A stretch of DNA of 64,000 nucleotides, taken from Deltaproteobacteria bacterium (GTDB lineage: Bacteria > Desulfobacterota > Syntrophobacteria > Syntrophobacterales > Syntrophobacteraceae). Each line of letters starts with the position of its first letter. Position 1 is the first letter of the stretch. The notes under the pieces were generated by a model that did not search any database, was not told the DNA's origin, and worked only from the letters and a program-made list of their open reading frames with translations. The position numbers were made by a program, and so were the translations under genes. Location of the stretch: positions 62,001-126,000 of the forward strand of contig JAAYVE010000059.1 of assembly GCA_012517315.1 (NCBI GenBank). The letters run 5' to 3'. Shown one piece after another: positions 36,580 to 46,174 of this stretch.

Positions 36580-37926
36580 ATGCCCAGGATCATGCGCCCT
36601 CCAACGAACAAAGTGTTCCCATCACTTCTTTGCCTTCTCTGTGTCCTGTGTGTCGTCCACTGGGATTCCCCCGTGGACGCTCAAAGGATCTCCATTGACA
36701 TCACTCAGCCCAACTTCAAGCGCATTCCCATCGCGGTTCCGGATTTCAAGGCCCTGAGTGCTGATCAGGCACAACTTGCCCGGGAGATGGGGGAAGCCCT
36801 TTCCAACGACCTGGAATACTCGGGTGTCTTCCGACCCCTTGATCCTCAAGGGTTCCTCGAGAATCCCCAGACCATGGGTCTTGCCCCCGGGGAGATCAAG
36901 TTCGCCGATTGGCAGCGGATCGGGGCTGATTTCCTGGCCCGGGCCGCCTACCAGGTGCAAGGACAGGCCGTGAGGATCGAGGCGCGACTCTACGATGTGG
37001 TGGGGTCCCGAATGGTCTTCGGTAAGGTCTACGAGGGAGATGCGCGCAGCTGGCGTGCCATGGTCCACCGCTTTGCCGACGAAATCCTGTTTGCTCTCAC
37101 GGGAGAGCGGGGCGTCTTCGATACCAAGATCGCGTATGTTCAGACGCAGGGGAAGAACAAGGAGATTTTCGTGGTGGACTTCGACGGCGGTAACCCGGTG
37201 CAGGTGACGCGCGATCAGAGTATCAACCTCTCGCCGGCGTGGAGTCCCGATGGGTCCCAGTTGGCTTACGTGAGCTTCAAGGAGGGGGGGACAAAGGTCT
37301 ACGTCGCCAATCTCAGGAGCGGGGGACATCGGCTCTTGAGCGGCTATCCCGGCTTGAACATCGCGCCCGCTTGGAGACCGGGAGGAAGCCAGATTGCCGT
37401 GACCCTCACCAAGGGGGGCAATCCCGACATTTACCTCCTGTCGTCTACAGGAGAGGTGCTTCAGAGGCTTGGGCAAGGCTGGGGTATCAGTGTGTCTCCC
37501 AGTTGGTCCCCCGACGGAAGGCGCTTGGCCTTCGTCTCCGACGAGAGCGGCGGTCCGCAGATCTATGTCATGGACGTGGGCAGCGGCCAGAAGAAGCGGA
37601 TCACGTTCTCGGGCAATTACAACACATGCCCGGCGTGGTCCCCCAAAGGGGACTGGATTGCTTACAGCGGTGTCAGCGGCGGAAGTCACAACATTTTCCT
37701 GGTGCGTCCCGATGGCGGCGAAACGAAACAATTGACCCACGGGGAAGGAAACAACGAGGCCCCCACCTGGTCGCCTGACGGACGCATGCTCGCCTTCAGC
37801 TCTACCCGCCAGGGGGGATCCAGCATATGGCTGCTGCTTGTCAACGGTTCTGGAGTGAGGCGGTTGACGAAGACCGGAGGGGGCCAGGAATTGCCACGAT
37901 GGTCACCCCGCTTGAGTGGACAATGA
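36580..37926 (+). CDS. tolB: TolB, periplasmic beta-propeller
   Basis: 448 residues. A signal peptide (FPSLLCLLCVLCVVHWDSPVDAQ) precedes the N-terminal domain (RIPIAVPDFKAL), then a six-bladed propeller built from repeats of the WSPDGSQLAYVS type (about 210-445: LSPAWSPDG, VSPSWSPDGRRLAFVS, TCPAWSPKG, EAPTWSPDGRMLAFSS). TolB binds Pal and TolA's C-terminal domain. The gene begins 18 bp after tolA. Confidence 0.96.
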   Translation: MPRIMRPPTNKVFPSLLCLLCVLCVVHWDSPVDAQRISIDITQPNFKRIPIAVPDFKALSADQAQLAREMGEALSNDLEYSGVFRPLDPQGFLENPQTMGLAPGEIKFADWQRIGADFLARAAYQVQGQAVRIEARLYDVVGSRMVFGKVYEGDARSWRAMVHRFADEILFALTGERGVFDTKIAYVQTQGKNKEIFVVDFDGGNPVQVTRDQSINLSPAWSPDGSQLAYVSFKEGGTKVYVANLRSGGHRLLSGYPGLNIAPAWRPGGSQIAVTLTKGGNPDIYLLSSTGEVLQRLGQGWGISVSPSWSPDGRRLAFVSDESGGPQIYVMDVGSGQKKRITFSGNYNTCPAWSPKGDWIAYSGVSGGSHNIFLVRPDGGETKQLTHGEGNNEAPTWSPDGRMLAFSSTRQGGSSIWLLLVNGSGVRRLTKTGGGQELPRWSPRLSGQ

Positions 37927-37990
37927 TCGTCCGTTGCATCACCGGAACACACGGACAAACAAAGCTTTCCCAAACCAAGAAGAGAAGAGG

Positions 37991-38569
37991 ATGAAAGCCA
38001 TGTACGCCAAGACCACCAGGTACCTGATCGTTTTGTTCTTGCTCGCGGCAGCGTTTGCTTGCTCCAAGAAAACTGTTCCCCCTCAGCCGGGCTTGGGTGC
38101 CGAAGGGGCTCCCGGCGGAGGCTTTGGTACGGAAGGAGGGGGGGGCACCCTGGCAGGTCTGGACGATGCAAAGTGGCGCGAATTGGGAATCACATCCGAA
38201 CAGGAAAAGAGGGAATTCCTGCAAAGGGCGGAGCCGTTTGAAAATGAGGACATTTTCTTTGATTACGATTCCTATGTCCTGAGTGAGCCGGCCAAAAGGA
38301 CCTTGGACAAGAAGGTGGATTTCATCAAGCGGTATCCGAAAGTGAAGGTCACGATCGAGGGGCATTGCGACGAACGCGGAACCACCGAGTACAACCTGGC
38401 CCTTGGTGAGAGGCGCGCCAATGCGGCGTTCCAGTATGTTACGGCTGCCGGAGCCAATCGTCAGAATCTGGGAACGATCAGCTACGGCAAGGAACGCCCC
38501 ATTGCTACGGGCCACGACGAGGCATCTTGGGCAAAGAATCGCAGGGCCCATTTTGCCCTGATATACTGA
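37991..38569 (+). CDS. pal: Pal, peptidoglycan-associated lipoprotein
   Basis: 192 residues from the ATG at 37991; the ATG at 38000 has a better-spaced AAGAGG and may be used instead. A lipoprotein signal ends in LAAAFAC. The OmpA-like domain (about 85-190) has FFDYDSYVLSEPAKRTLDKK, VTIEGHCDERGTTEYNLALGERRANA and KERPIATGHDEASWAKNRRAHF, with the residues that hold diaminopimelate. It tethers the outer membrane to peptidoglycan as part of Tol-Pal. Confidence 0.95.
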   Translation: MKAMYAKTTRYLIVLFLLAAAFACSKKTVPPQPGLGAEGAPGGGFGTEGGGGTLAGLDDAKWRELGITSEQEKREFLQRAEPFENEDIFFDYDSYVLSEPAKRTLDKKVDFIKRYPKVKVTIEGHCDERGTTEYNLALGERRANAAFQYVTAAGANRQNLGTISYGKERPIATGHDEASWAKNRRAHFALIY

Positions 38570-38623
38570 AGGGGAACACACTGTATCATGCTCCGCGTGT
38601 GCGCATGAACAAGAGGGGAACCC

Positions 38624-39418
38624 ATGAGTTTGAGACGGAAATCTAGAATCGGCACCACGAAATTGCTCCTCATGGTTTTTTTGACGGCGGTTGTGGGAGG
38701 ATGCGCCTCGACCCAGGAGACGTCGACGTTGCAGCAAAATGTGAGCACCCTCTACGATCGGGTGCAGTCCCTAGAGAAACGCCTGGACGGGATGGATACC
38801 CAGGGAAAGAAGAGCGCCGACAATTACTCCCGCATGGAAGAGTTACGGATGCGGATGGGAGCCCTGAGTGGGCGCATCGATGAACTGGAACATAAGCTGC
38901 AGCAGTTGTCTCGCGCTTCATCCGCTGTCCAGCCGGCCCCCAAGCCTCAACCGGAGGGGGATGTCGCTTCGAGTGAAGCTGTTCCCCCGATTCCCGGGGA
39001 AGGAACAGCCGGGGTTTCCGTGAGCCTTCCGCCTGAGCCTGTTTCCCCCGAAAAAGCGCTGTATGACAAGGCGTCGGAGCTTTACCAGCAGGGCAAGTAC
39101 GATCTGGCCCGAAAGGAGTTCCAGACTCTGGCAAGCAAATACCCCAAATCGGAATTGGCTGACAACGCCCTGTTTTCCGTAGGGGAATGCCATTTTGCCG
39201 AAAAAAAGTACCAGGATGCCATAGAAGTCTATCAACAGGTTCTCGATCGATACCCGAAGGGGGATCGCATCCCGCACGCACTGCTGAAACAGGGGACCGC
39301 GTTCCAGCAAATGGGTGACCCCACAGCCGCACGGATCCTTTACGAAAGACTCTTGGAAAAGTATCCGGACAGTCCCCAGGCACAGATCGCCAAAAAGAAA
39401 CTCAAGCAGATGCCTTAA
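38624..39418 (+). CDS. cpoB: CpoB/YbgF, Tol-Pal coordinator
   Basis: 264 residues. The N-terminus has a lipobox-like VVGGC, so this version seems to be a lipoprotein. A coiled-coil (about 33-95) with heptads (STLYDRVQSLEKRLDGM, RIDELEHKLQQLSR) mediates trimers in the family. A linker rich in Pro and Glu follows, then three TPR units (LYDKASELYQQGKYDLARKEF, NALFSVGECHFAEKKYQDAIE, AARILYERLLEKYP). It coordinates peptidoglycan synthesis with outer-membrane constriction. Last gene of the tol cluster. Confidence 0.93.
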   Translation: MSLRRKSRIGTTKLLLMVFLTAVVGGCASTQETSTLQQNVSTLYDRVQSLEKRLDGMDTQGKKSADNYSRMEELRMRMGALSGRIDELEHKLQQLSRASSAVQPAPKPQPEGDVASSEAVPPIPGEGTAGVSVSLPPEPVSPEKALYDKASELYQQGKYDLARKEFQTLASKYPKSELADNALFSVGECHFAEKKYQDAIEVYQQVLDRYPKGDRIPHALLKQGTAFQQMGDPTAARILYERLLEKYPDSPQAQIAKKKLKQMP

Positions 39419-39609
39419 TCCTTGTGAGCAAGTCTGGGGTGGGAAGCCCCGGCGGAGGGGAATTTACAGATGCATCGGGCCTGCCGGCGGGAAGGACGTG
39501 ACCGGAGGGTTGGAGCGTCTGAGGGGGGACCCGCGTCGAAAGGGAAAGGGATTGAGGTCGCCTGTGGGAGAAGAACACTGGAGAGATTCAGACAGCCATC
39601 CCAGGGAGA

Positions 39610-40269
39610 TCAGTTGCTGTAGTCCAAGAAACCTTGCTTCGCGGCATATTGAAAGAGATCCGCCGTCTTGTGCATACCGAGCTTTCTCATGATGTTGGCT
39701 CTGTGATGCTCCACGGTACGCACACTCAGGAAAAGCAGTTCCGCGATCTCCTTGTTGGATTTCGCTTCGGCAACCAACTGGAGAACCTGCTTTTCTCGAG
39801 TTGTCAGCAGCCCACAGTCTTCCCGGCAGGCGGATGCTTTTTGGTCCCGGTTCTGCACCGTTCCGGCCACGTGTAAGAAAAGAGTGGAGACATAAGTCTC
39901 TCCCCGCCTGATGGCTTCAATGGCAGTGAAGAGTTCCCCGTCCGCATCCTCTTTCAGGAGGTAACCGTCGCACCCTGCCGAAAGGGCGTGGTTGAGGTAG
40001 CCTTCGTTTTTGTGCATGCTGAGGATCAAGACCTTGATGTGAGAGTAGATGCACTTGATTTCGCGGGTGGCTTCAAGCCCTCTGAGACCTGGCATGGAAA
40101 TGTCCAGGATGACCATCTGAGGCTGGAATTTCTTCAGGAGATTCATCAGTTCGATACCGTCCGCAGCCTCTGCTATGATCTTGTAGTGACCCGACTCTTC
40201 CAATATCTTCTTGATCCCATGTCGCACCATCGCATGGTCGTCTGCCAATATAATTTCATAGGCACCCAT
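39610..40269 (-). CDS. NarL/LuxR-family response regulator
   Basis: 219 residues from the ATG at 40269, which follows GGAGGAA at 6 nt. The receiver domain has ILADDHAMVRHG, VILDISMPGLRGLEA with the phosphorylated aspartate, and YLLKEDADGEL. The LuxR helix-turn-helix is LTTREKQVLQLVAEAKSNKEIAELLFLSVRTVEHHRANIMRKL. No sensor kinase is adjacent, so its signal is unknown. A 40-residue linker with three cysteines (SACREDC) is unusual and could respond to redox or metals, which is speculation. Confidence 0.93.
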   Translation of the reverse strand: MGAYEIILADDHAMVRHGIKKILEESGHYKIIAEAADGIELMNLLKKFQPQMVILDISMPGLRGLEATREIKCIYSHIKVLILSMHKNEGYLNHALSAGCDGYLLKEDADGELFTAIEAIRRGETYVSTLFLHVAGTVQNRDQKASACREDCGLLTTREKQVLQLVAEAKSNKEIAELLFLSVRTVEHHRANIMRKLGMHKTADLFQYAAKQGFLDYSN

Positions 40270-40753
40270 GTTGGTTCCTCCATGGCTCGCAACCGGCATC
40301 CCCATGAATTCCACCCCACGTCACTCGACCACATCCCGTGCTTGCAGCCCATGTTGTTTCAAATCCTCGCACACGTCGTTGTGTCGGCGATGCACTGAAT
40401 TTCCTAAAAATATAATCATTCCATTTGACACCATGGAATCATCAATGGAGATCAGTGAGAGCCGGCTGGGTTTATAGCCTTTTCAGGCCTTTCGCCGGCT
40501 TCGGCAAGGCAGCCGACCAAGTTACCCCTTGTTGCGAAAGCACAGGTGGATGGAAGTGGAGGCGTAGACGATTCTTGCGGCAATCGTTCTCGTGGAGACA
40601 CGTCGATAGCCCTCCAAGGGTAAAAGCTCTCGGGCCGCTTCCAGGATGCGACTTCCTAGGGATTCCTTTCAATCGTAGAATGCAAGAAGCTCTATTTTAC
40701 AGCTGATTCAAGAAATGCGGTCGATTTTCCGATAACAACCCGGAGAACATCGG
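40270..40753. other. intergenic region, 484 bp
   Basis: Divergent region between the LuxR-type regulator (minus) and the GspE/PilB ATPase (plus). No gene recognised. AT-rich patches at 40400-40445 and 40670-40730 are the likely promoter sites; no pair of -35 and -10 boxes was convincing. Confidence 0.45.
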
Positions 40754-42646
40754 ATGCAGCGTCTGCCCCATGGGGGCAAAGCGCTCCCACCCCCTATCCA
40801 CTCATGCGCAGGAAGCCATATGGCGAGTCCTTCCAAAGCCCTGAGGGAAGAAGCCCCCGGTGAATGCCGTTGCCGGGGGCTGGACCGAATTCTGAACCTT
40901 GAAAATGTCCTGGATCGGCTGGTGGAGCAAGGCATGATCACCTTCCAGGACGCCAGGAAGGTTCTCTCCGCTTCCCAGTCAGCGGATCGAAAGGAAAACC
41001 ATCCCCTGGTGCAGATCGCAGAAAGGCGCCTCCACCGCGCCGTTCCGCCTCATGAACCGATCACTCTGGAAGCCTTGACGGTCTGGCTTGCGAGAGAGGC
41101 CGGTATGCCCTATGTGCGCATCGATCCTCTTAAGGTCGATGTTTCCACCGTCACCGGTCTCGTGTCTTATGCATACGCTGCGAGACACAGGATCCTGCCT
41201 ATTGAGGCCAATGACGACGAAGTGGTCATCGCCACGGCCCAACCGTCCGTTGAGGAATGGCAGGAGGAACTGGAACGGATTCTCCGGCGCCGGATCGTGG
41301 CGGTCATCTCCAATCCGCAGGATATCAGCCGTTACCTGGTGGAATTCTACGCCCTCACAGAGTCCGTCAAGCGGGCCCTGGGGAAGGTGGACTCCGGGAA
41401 GATCAACACCACCCTGAACCTGGAGCAGTTGATCGAATTGGGCCGGGCAGGCGCTCTGGACGCCAACGACCGCTACGTGGTCAACATCGTGGACTGGCTT
41501 CTTCAGTATGCCTTTGACCAGCGGGCGAGCGACATCCACCTGGAGCCACGACGGGAAGAGGGAGATGTGCGGTTTCGCATCGACGGGGTCTTGCACCTAG
41601 TGTACCAGTTGCCGGGGGTGGTCATGGGTGCGGTCATCAGCCGCCTCAAGGTCCTGGGGCGAATGGACCTTGCAGAAAAGCGACGCCCTCAGGATGGGAG
41701 GGTCAAGACCAAGACCCCGTCCGGCGAGGAGGTGGAACTGCGCCTCTCAACCATGCCCACGGTCTTTGGGGAGAAGTTGGTCATGCGAATTTTCGATCCC
41801 CAGGTGACCATCCGGAGTTTCGAGGAGCTCGGGCTAAGCAGCAGGGATCTTGCCCGGTGGAGGGAGATGGTCGGTCATCCATATGGGATCATCCTTGTGA
41901 CGGGCCCGACGGGTTCCGGAAAGACCACCACCCTCTACACCACGCTCAAACAGCTGGCGAGCCCGGAAGTCAACGTTTGCACCGTCGAAGAACCCATCGA
42001 AATGGTCGAACCCCGATTCAACCAGATGCAGGTTCAGCACGCCATCGGGCTTGACTTCGCAAACGGCCTTCGCAATCTCCTCCGGCAGGACCCGGACATC
42101 ATCATGGTGGGTGAAATCAGGGACCTGGAGACGGCGGAGATGGCGGTTCAGGCGGCTTTGACCGGGCACCTGGTGTTCTCGACGCTCCACACAAACGATG
42201 CTGTATCCGCCATCGTGAGGCTTCTGGACATCGGTGTCCCTCACTATCTCATTCGCGCCACTCTTCTGGGCGTTGTCGCCCAACGCCTGGTGAGGACCCT
42301 TTGCCCTGCATGCAAGCGTCCCGGAACACTCGATGACGACCTGTGGCAATCCCTCGTTGCACCCTGGAAACTGGTCAAGCCCGAGGAAGTCTTCCTGCCC
42401 ACGGGTTGCCTCGAGTGCAGGGAAACAGGTTACTTGGGGCGCTTGGGGATTTACGAGATCCTGACTCTGAGCCCAAATGTGCGCAAGCTCATATCACCCG
42501 ACACGGATGTCTCCCTCGTTCGCAAGCAGGCGATGAAGGAGGGAATGCACACCTTGAACATCAGCGGCGCCTTGAAGATCTGCCAGGGGCTCACAACCAT
42601 CGAGGAGGTATTCCGCGTCGCAGGGACGGGCAACGATTTGAATTGA
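40754..42646 (+). CDS. GspE/PilB-family secretion or pilus ATPase
   Basis: 630 residues. The N-terminal MshEN-like domain (about 95-195: LTVWLAREAGMPYVRIDPLKVD) is followed by the catalytic core: RASDIHLEPRREEGDVRFRIDG, Walker A GPTGSGKTTTLY, Asp box CTVEEPIEM, Walker B LRQDPDIIMVGEIRDLETAE, His box GHLVFSTLHTND, and a zinc-binding CPAC...CLEC. These hexameric motors extend type IV pili or drive type II secretion. No other pilus or gsp gene is nearby. ATG 40754 (GGAGAAC upstream) was kept; ATG 40820 (AGGAAG) is an alternative. Confidence 0.93.
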   Translation: MQRLPHGGKALPPPIHSCAGSHMASPSKALREEAPGECRCRGLDRILNLENVLDRLVEQGMITFQDARKVLSASQSADRKENHPLVQIAERRLHRAVPPHEPITLEALTVWLAREAGMPYVRIDPLKVDVSTVTGLVSYAYAARHRILPIEANDDEVVIATAQPSVEEWQEELERILRRRIVAVISNPQDISRYLVEFYALTESVKRALGKVDSGKINTTLNLEQLIELGRAGALDANDRYVVNIVDWLLQYAFDQRASDIHLEPRREEGDVRFRIDGVLHLVYQLPGVVMGAVISRLKVLGRMDLAEKRRPQDGRVKTKTPSGEEVELRLSTMPTVFGEKLVMRIFDPQVTIRSFEELGLSSRDLARWREMVGHPYGIILVTGPTGSGKTTTLYTTLKQLASPEVNVCTVEEPIEMVEPRFNQMQVQHAIGLDFANGLRNLLRQDPDIIMVGEIRDLETAEMAVQAALTGHLVFSTLHTNDAVSAIVRLLDIGVPHYLIRATLLGVVAQRLVRTLCPACKRPGTLDDDLWQSLVAPWKLVKPEEVFLPTGCLECRETGYLGRLGIYEILTLSPNVRKLISPDTDVSLVRKQAMKEGMHTLNISGALKICQGLTTIEEVFRVAGTGNDLN

Positions 42647-42901
42647 AAAAATCGTGGGTCCTGCCGCCGGTCCTGTCGCCTTCCTTTTTTTGGCTCCCCC
42701 GTTGCCAAGGTTCCTCACTCCGCACCCTTAGGAGAAGTCTATCGGCAGCCCTATTTCCTGCCGTGTTCCTCTTGCTTTCCCACGGTGCAAGTTTGCCATT
42801 GTCTCCTGTTCGTCTGCCTGATACCTTTCCGGACCGCCCCAAGAAAGATCAATCTGAAGGCGGGGGCATCATTCACAATGTGAGAGGGACAAGTCGTTTC
42901 G

Positions 42902-44041
42902 ATGGTGCGATTCCTAGCTGTTTTCATCACCGTCTACGGTCTCCTGAACGTCTACGTTCTCAGCAAGGTCCGTTTCCTCTTGCCTGATCGCCCGGCTACC
43001 CCTTTCCTGCTCCTCTTCTTCCTTGCTCTCATGGTGCTGGCCCCCATCGGTGCCCGTCTTTCCGAATCCCACGGTCACCTAACACTTGCCCGGCTCATCG
43101 CCTACCCCGGCTATTCCTGGATGGGCCTCGTCTTTCTGGCCTTCTGGCTGTTTCTCCTCGCCGATATGGTGACTCTCTTGGCCAAATGGACTCAGGTGGC
43201 TCCGTTCCTGCGCAATCCTGTGCTGAAAAGCCGGGAGGCCACGGGGTTCCTTTTCGTTGTCGTCGCCGTACTCTTTTTGCATGGTCTCCTGGAGGCCCGT
43301 TCCATCCGGACCGAAAGGGTGACCGTCGTCACGGAAAAGCTGCCGCCCGGTGTCAGTCGGTTGAGAATCGTGCAGATCTCTGACGTGCATTTGGGAATCA
43401 TGGTGGGAGAACGACGTCTGGAAAACATTCTGCAGGCGGTCGAGCGGGCGGAGCCGGACCTGATGGTGCTCACAGGGGACATGGTAGACGGCAACCTCGC
43501 TGACGGGGAGGGCTTGATCAGACAGTTGAGCGGGATACAACCGCCCCTCGGAAAATTCGCTGTCACGGGCAACCACGAGCATTACGCAGGAATCGAGCAG
43601 TCGGTCGCTTTTCTGCGGAAGTGCGGCTTTCGGGTTCTGAGGGGGGAAGGGGTGAATGTGGAGGGGATCATCACTATCGTTGGGGTGGACGATGCGGCGG
43701 GGCAAGGAGCCAGCGACGAGAGCGATCTGCTCGCCTCGTTGCAGGGCAGGAGGTTCGTGCTTCTTCTGAAACACCGCCCCCAGGTGGCGGATGGCAGCCG
43801 TGGACGGTTCGACCTCCAGCTCTCAGGGCATGCCCACAGGGGGCAGATCTTTCCCTTCCGCTTTTTTACGGGGATCCGTTATCCCATGCAGGACGGTCTG
43901 CACCAGTTGGAGGGCGGCGGAAAGCTCTATGCAAGCAGGGGGACCGGGACGTGGGGGCCGCCCATCCGGCTTCTTTCTCCTCCAGAAGTGACGGTCATCG
44001 ACGTCATTTCCCCTGACTACACGCCCAACGAAAACTTGTGA
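42902..44041 (+). CDS. membrane-bound metallophosphoesterase (YaeI/YkuE-like)
   Basis: 379 residues. Four N-terminal helices (about 3-20, 35-52, 70-95, 115-132) anchor a calcineurin-like phosphoesterase domain: QISDVHLG, LTGDMVDG, TGNHEHYAG and LSGHAHRGQIFPF. Family members act on phospholipid headgroups or UDP-diacylglucosamine-like substrates. The substrate is unknown. The binding site is poor (GAGGG 14 nt upstream). It converges with the trpD-like gene. Confidence 0.9.
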   Translation: MVRFLAVFITVYGLLNVYVLSKVRFLLPDRPATPFLLLFFLALMVLAPIGARLSESHGHLTLARLIAYPGYSWMGLVFLAFWLFLLADMVTLLAKWTQVAPFLRNPVLKSREATGFLFVVVAVLFLHGLLEARSIRTERVTVVTEKLPPGVSRLRIVQISDVHLGIMVGERRLENILQAVERAEPDLMVLTGDMVDGNLADGEGLIRQLSGIQPPLGKFAVTGNHEHYAGIEQSVAFLRKCGFRVLRGEGVNVEGIITIVGVDDAAGQGASDESDLLASLQGRRFVLLLKHRPQVADGSRGRFDLQLSGHAHRGQIFPFRFFTGIRYPMQDGLHQLEGGGKLYASRGTGTWGPPIRLLSPPEVTVIDVISPDYTPNENL

Positions 44042-44089
44042 AAGCCGGTCCGCTTTGAAAGCCCATGGTTTCTTCCGTTTCAAGGACGA

Positions 44090-45154
44090 TCACTTTCTTC
44101 CCTGGACGCTGCGTAACTGCTCCAATTTCTCCCTGGCTTTTCCCTGGATGAGGGCCGTCTTTGCCATTTCCAATCCTTCCCGATAGTTCCTGGCATAATC
44201 GGAAATATAGAGAGCCGCGGCGGCGTTCATGCAGAAGAAATCGGCCAGAGGGGTATCCGTCTTCCCGTTGAGGACCTCCAGAATGGTTTCTGCATTTTCA
44301 CGGGCATTGGCCCTGCTGGCGATGGCTGAGAAAGGTGCGGCCTGCAGTCCGAAATCTTCGGGGGTCACCTCATAGACTTCCATTTTTGAATCCCTCAGTT
44401 CAACCACCCGGGTGGGACCTGCGAGGGAAAATTCGTCCATCCCCCGGCTCTCATCCACTCCGTAAACCATGCCGTAGGGGGCCAGCGCCCCTTTCATGCC
44501 GATTTCCTTCAAGACGGCGATGAGTTGATCGCATACGAGGGGGGAATAGGCCCCGATGACGATGCGATCCGTTTGCTCACAGGGGCGTGTCAGGGGGCCG
44601 ATGATATTGAAGGCGGATGTGAAACGCATGGATTGAATGAGCCTTGCCCAACCCGATTTGAGGAAGCTTTCACCAGGCAGATAGCACAGCCCATAGGTGG
44701 CGAGACATCGCTCAGCCAGTGAGAGAGGCGCGCCCAGGTCTATACCGAAGACCTCGAAAATGTCCGATGCCCCCGAAACACCCGTAACGAGCCTGGCTCC
44801 TTTCTTTGCAACGGGAAGACCGCATGCGGCGGCAATGAGAGCGGCCGGAGTCGAGCAATTCACCGTCTTGAGGGGATCAGACCCCGTCCCGACAATGTCA
44901 CACACGGCACCTTCGGCTTCAACCTGAATCTTTGCGGTGTCGTAGCGGTCCAGGGCGTCCCAGGCGCCGGAGAGTTCCTCGGTCGTAGGTCCACGGGTGA
45001 TGTGAGCCATAAGGAAGGCTCCCTGCTGAAGTTCTGGCTGCAGGTTGAGAATGACCTGTCGGTAGGCCTCGCAGGCCAGCTCTCGGGACATGATCTCTCC
45101 CGCTGCAATGGAGCAGATCAATCTTCCAAATTCGCGCAAGTTGGTCTCCGATGT
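44090..45154 (-). CDS. TrpD-like phosphoribosyltransferase, substrate uncertain
   Basis: 354 residues from the ATG at 45154 (AGGAG at 8 nt). The helical N-terminal domain and GTGSDPLKTVNCSTPAALI match anthranilate phosphoribosyltransferase. The signature KHGNR-x-SS-x-SGSAD of true TrpD reads KKGARLVTGVSGASD here, so anthranilate-binding residues differ. No other trp gene is nearby; the gene follows a zinc dehydrogenase in the same transcript. It may be TrpD, or a relative using another aromatic or base acceptor. Confidence 0.8.
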   Translation of the reverse strand, partial: TSETNLREFGRLICSIAAGEIMSRELACEAYRQVILNLQPELQQGAFLMAHITRGPTTEELSGAWDALDRYDTAKIQVEAEGAVCDIVGTGSDPLKTVNCSTPAALIAAACGLPVAKKGARLVTGVSGASDIFEVFGIDLGAPLSLAERCLATYGLCYLPGESFLKSGWARLIQSMRFTSAFNIIGPLTRPCEQTDRIVIGAYSPLVCDQLIAVLKEIGMKGALAPYGMVYGVDESRGMDEFSLAGPTRVVELRDSKMEVYEVTPEDFGLQAAPFSAIASRANARENAETILEVLNGKTDTPLADFFCMNAAAALYISDYARNYREGLEMAKTALIQGKAREKLEQLRSVQGRK

Positions 45155-45205
45155 CATGTGCAGTGCTCCTGAATCTCCTGTTGATAACGTTTCAGACAAC
45201 CGCGA

Positions 45206-46174
45206 TCAGAACTCGATGACAAACTTCATGGTTCGTGCGGAAAGCATGCGGTCCATCGCGTCGACGGATTCCTCCAGACCGATCACTTCTTCAATGAGCA
45301 GTTCGGCGATACGGGCATGGTCTGCAAGAAGGGAAAGTGCCTGCATCATATTCTTTCGAGTGCAGCCATACGCGCCTGCCACCCTCAGTTGGCGATAGTG
45401 CAGTTCGTTGAGGAGAGCGCCGGGAATGGAAAAATCCCCGATGAAGCCGCTGAAAAGGCAGAAAAGGCCTCCTGGCTTCAACCGGGAGATGCCCTGCTGG
45501 AGCGTCACGGGGGACGGTGCGGCATTCACAGCTACATGGTACGGCTCATCCGGGCAGCCGGTGGATGCTTCCACCCCAACGGCCTCTCTGAATCTCCCGC
45601 TGAGTTCCAGTTTAAGGGAGTCACATTCCACGATGTGAACGAGGGCGCCCAAGCTGTGGGCGCTGAGTGCCATCATGAGTCCCACGGGGCCGGCCCCGAA
45701 AATGAGGACACGCTGACCCGCCGAGAGACCGGACAATTCCAGGGCGTTGAGGGTGCAAGCCAGGGGTTCCGTCAGGCAGGCAATGCGGCCGGGCAGTCCC
45801 GGGGAAACGGGGATGAGGCTGGCCTTGGGGACCGTCACCCATTGAGCGAAGCCGCCATCACGATGAAATCCGAGGATGCGCATGCGATCACACAGGTTCT
45901 CCCGGCCTGAGCGGCATGGTTCGCACGCTTCGCAGGCATGCCCCGGCCATACGAGGTAGAAGGACCCGTCTGTCTCGTCTTTCCCCACGATTTCATGCCC
46001 CGGAACCCGCGGCAGGGAGAGATCACGATGTCCTGCGAGCGACATCTTGGCGTCGGTGCGGCAAATGGCGCAGTGGGAAACCCGGAGAAGGGTTTCACCT
46101 GGTCCCGGTTCGGGGCATGGGAGGGATTTAAGGGCCGGCCTGCCGTCAATGTCGAGCTGCAGCGCCTTCATCAT
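45206..46174 (-). CDS. zinc-dependent alcohol dehydrogenase-like (MDR) protein
   Basis: 322 residues, slightly short for the family. Catalytic zinc ligands are in HCAICRTD (C37) and PGHEIVG; the structural zinc site is ACEACEPCRSGRENLC; the NAD(P) fold has LIFGAGPVGLM. The start overlaps the smpB stop by one base, and the trpD-like start is 51 bp downstream of its stop, so smpB, this gene and trpD-like form one operon. The substrate is unknown. Confidence 0.88.
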   Translation of the reverse strand: MMKALQLDIDGRPALKSLPCPEPGPGETLLRVSHCAICRTDAKMSLAGHRDLSLPRVPGHEIVGKDETDGSFYLVWPGHACEACEPCRSGRENLCDRMRILGFHRDGGFAQWVTVPKASLIPVSPGLPGRIACLTEPLACTLNALELSGLSAGQRVLIFGAGPVGLMMALSAHSLGALVHIVECDSLKLELSGRFREAVGVEASTGCPDEPYHVAVNAAPSPVTLQQGISRLKPGGLFCLFSGFIGDFSIPGALLNELHYRQLRVAGAYGCTRKNMMQALSLLADHARIAELLIEEVIGLEESVDAMDRMLSARTMKFVIEF

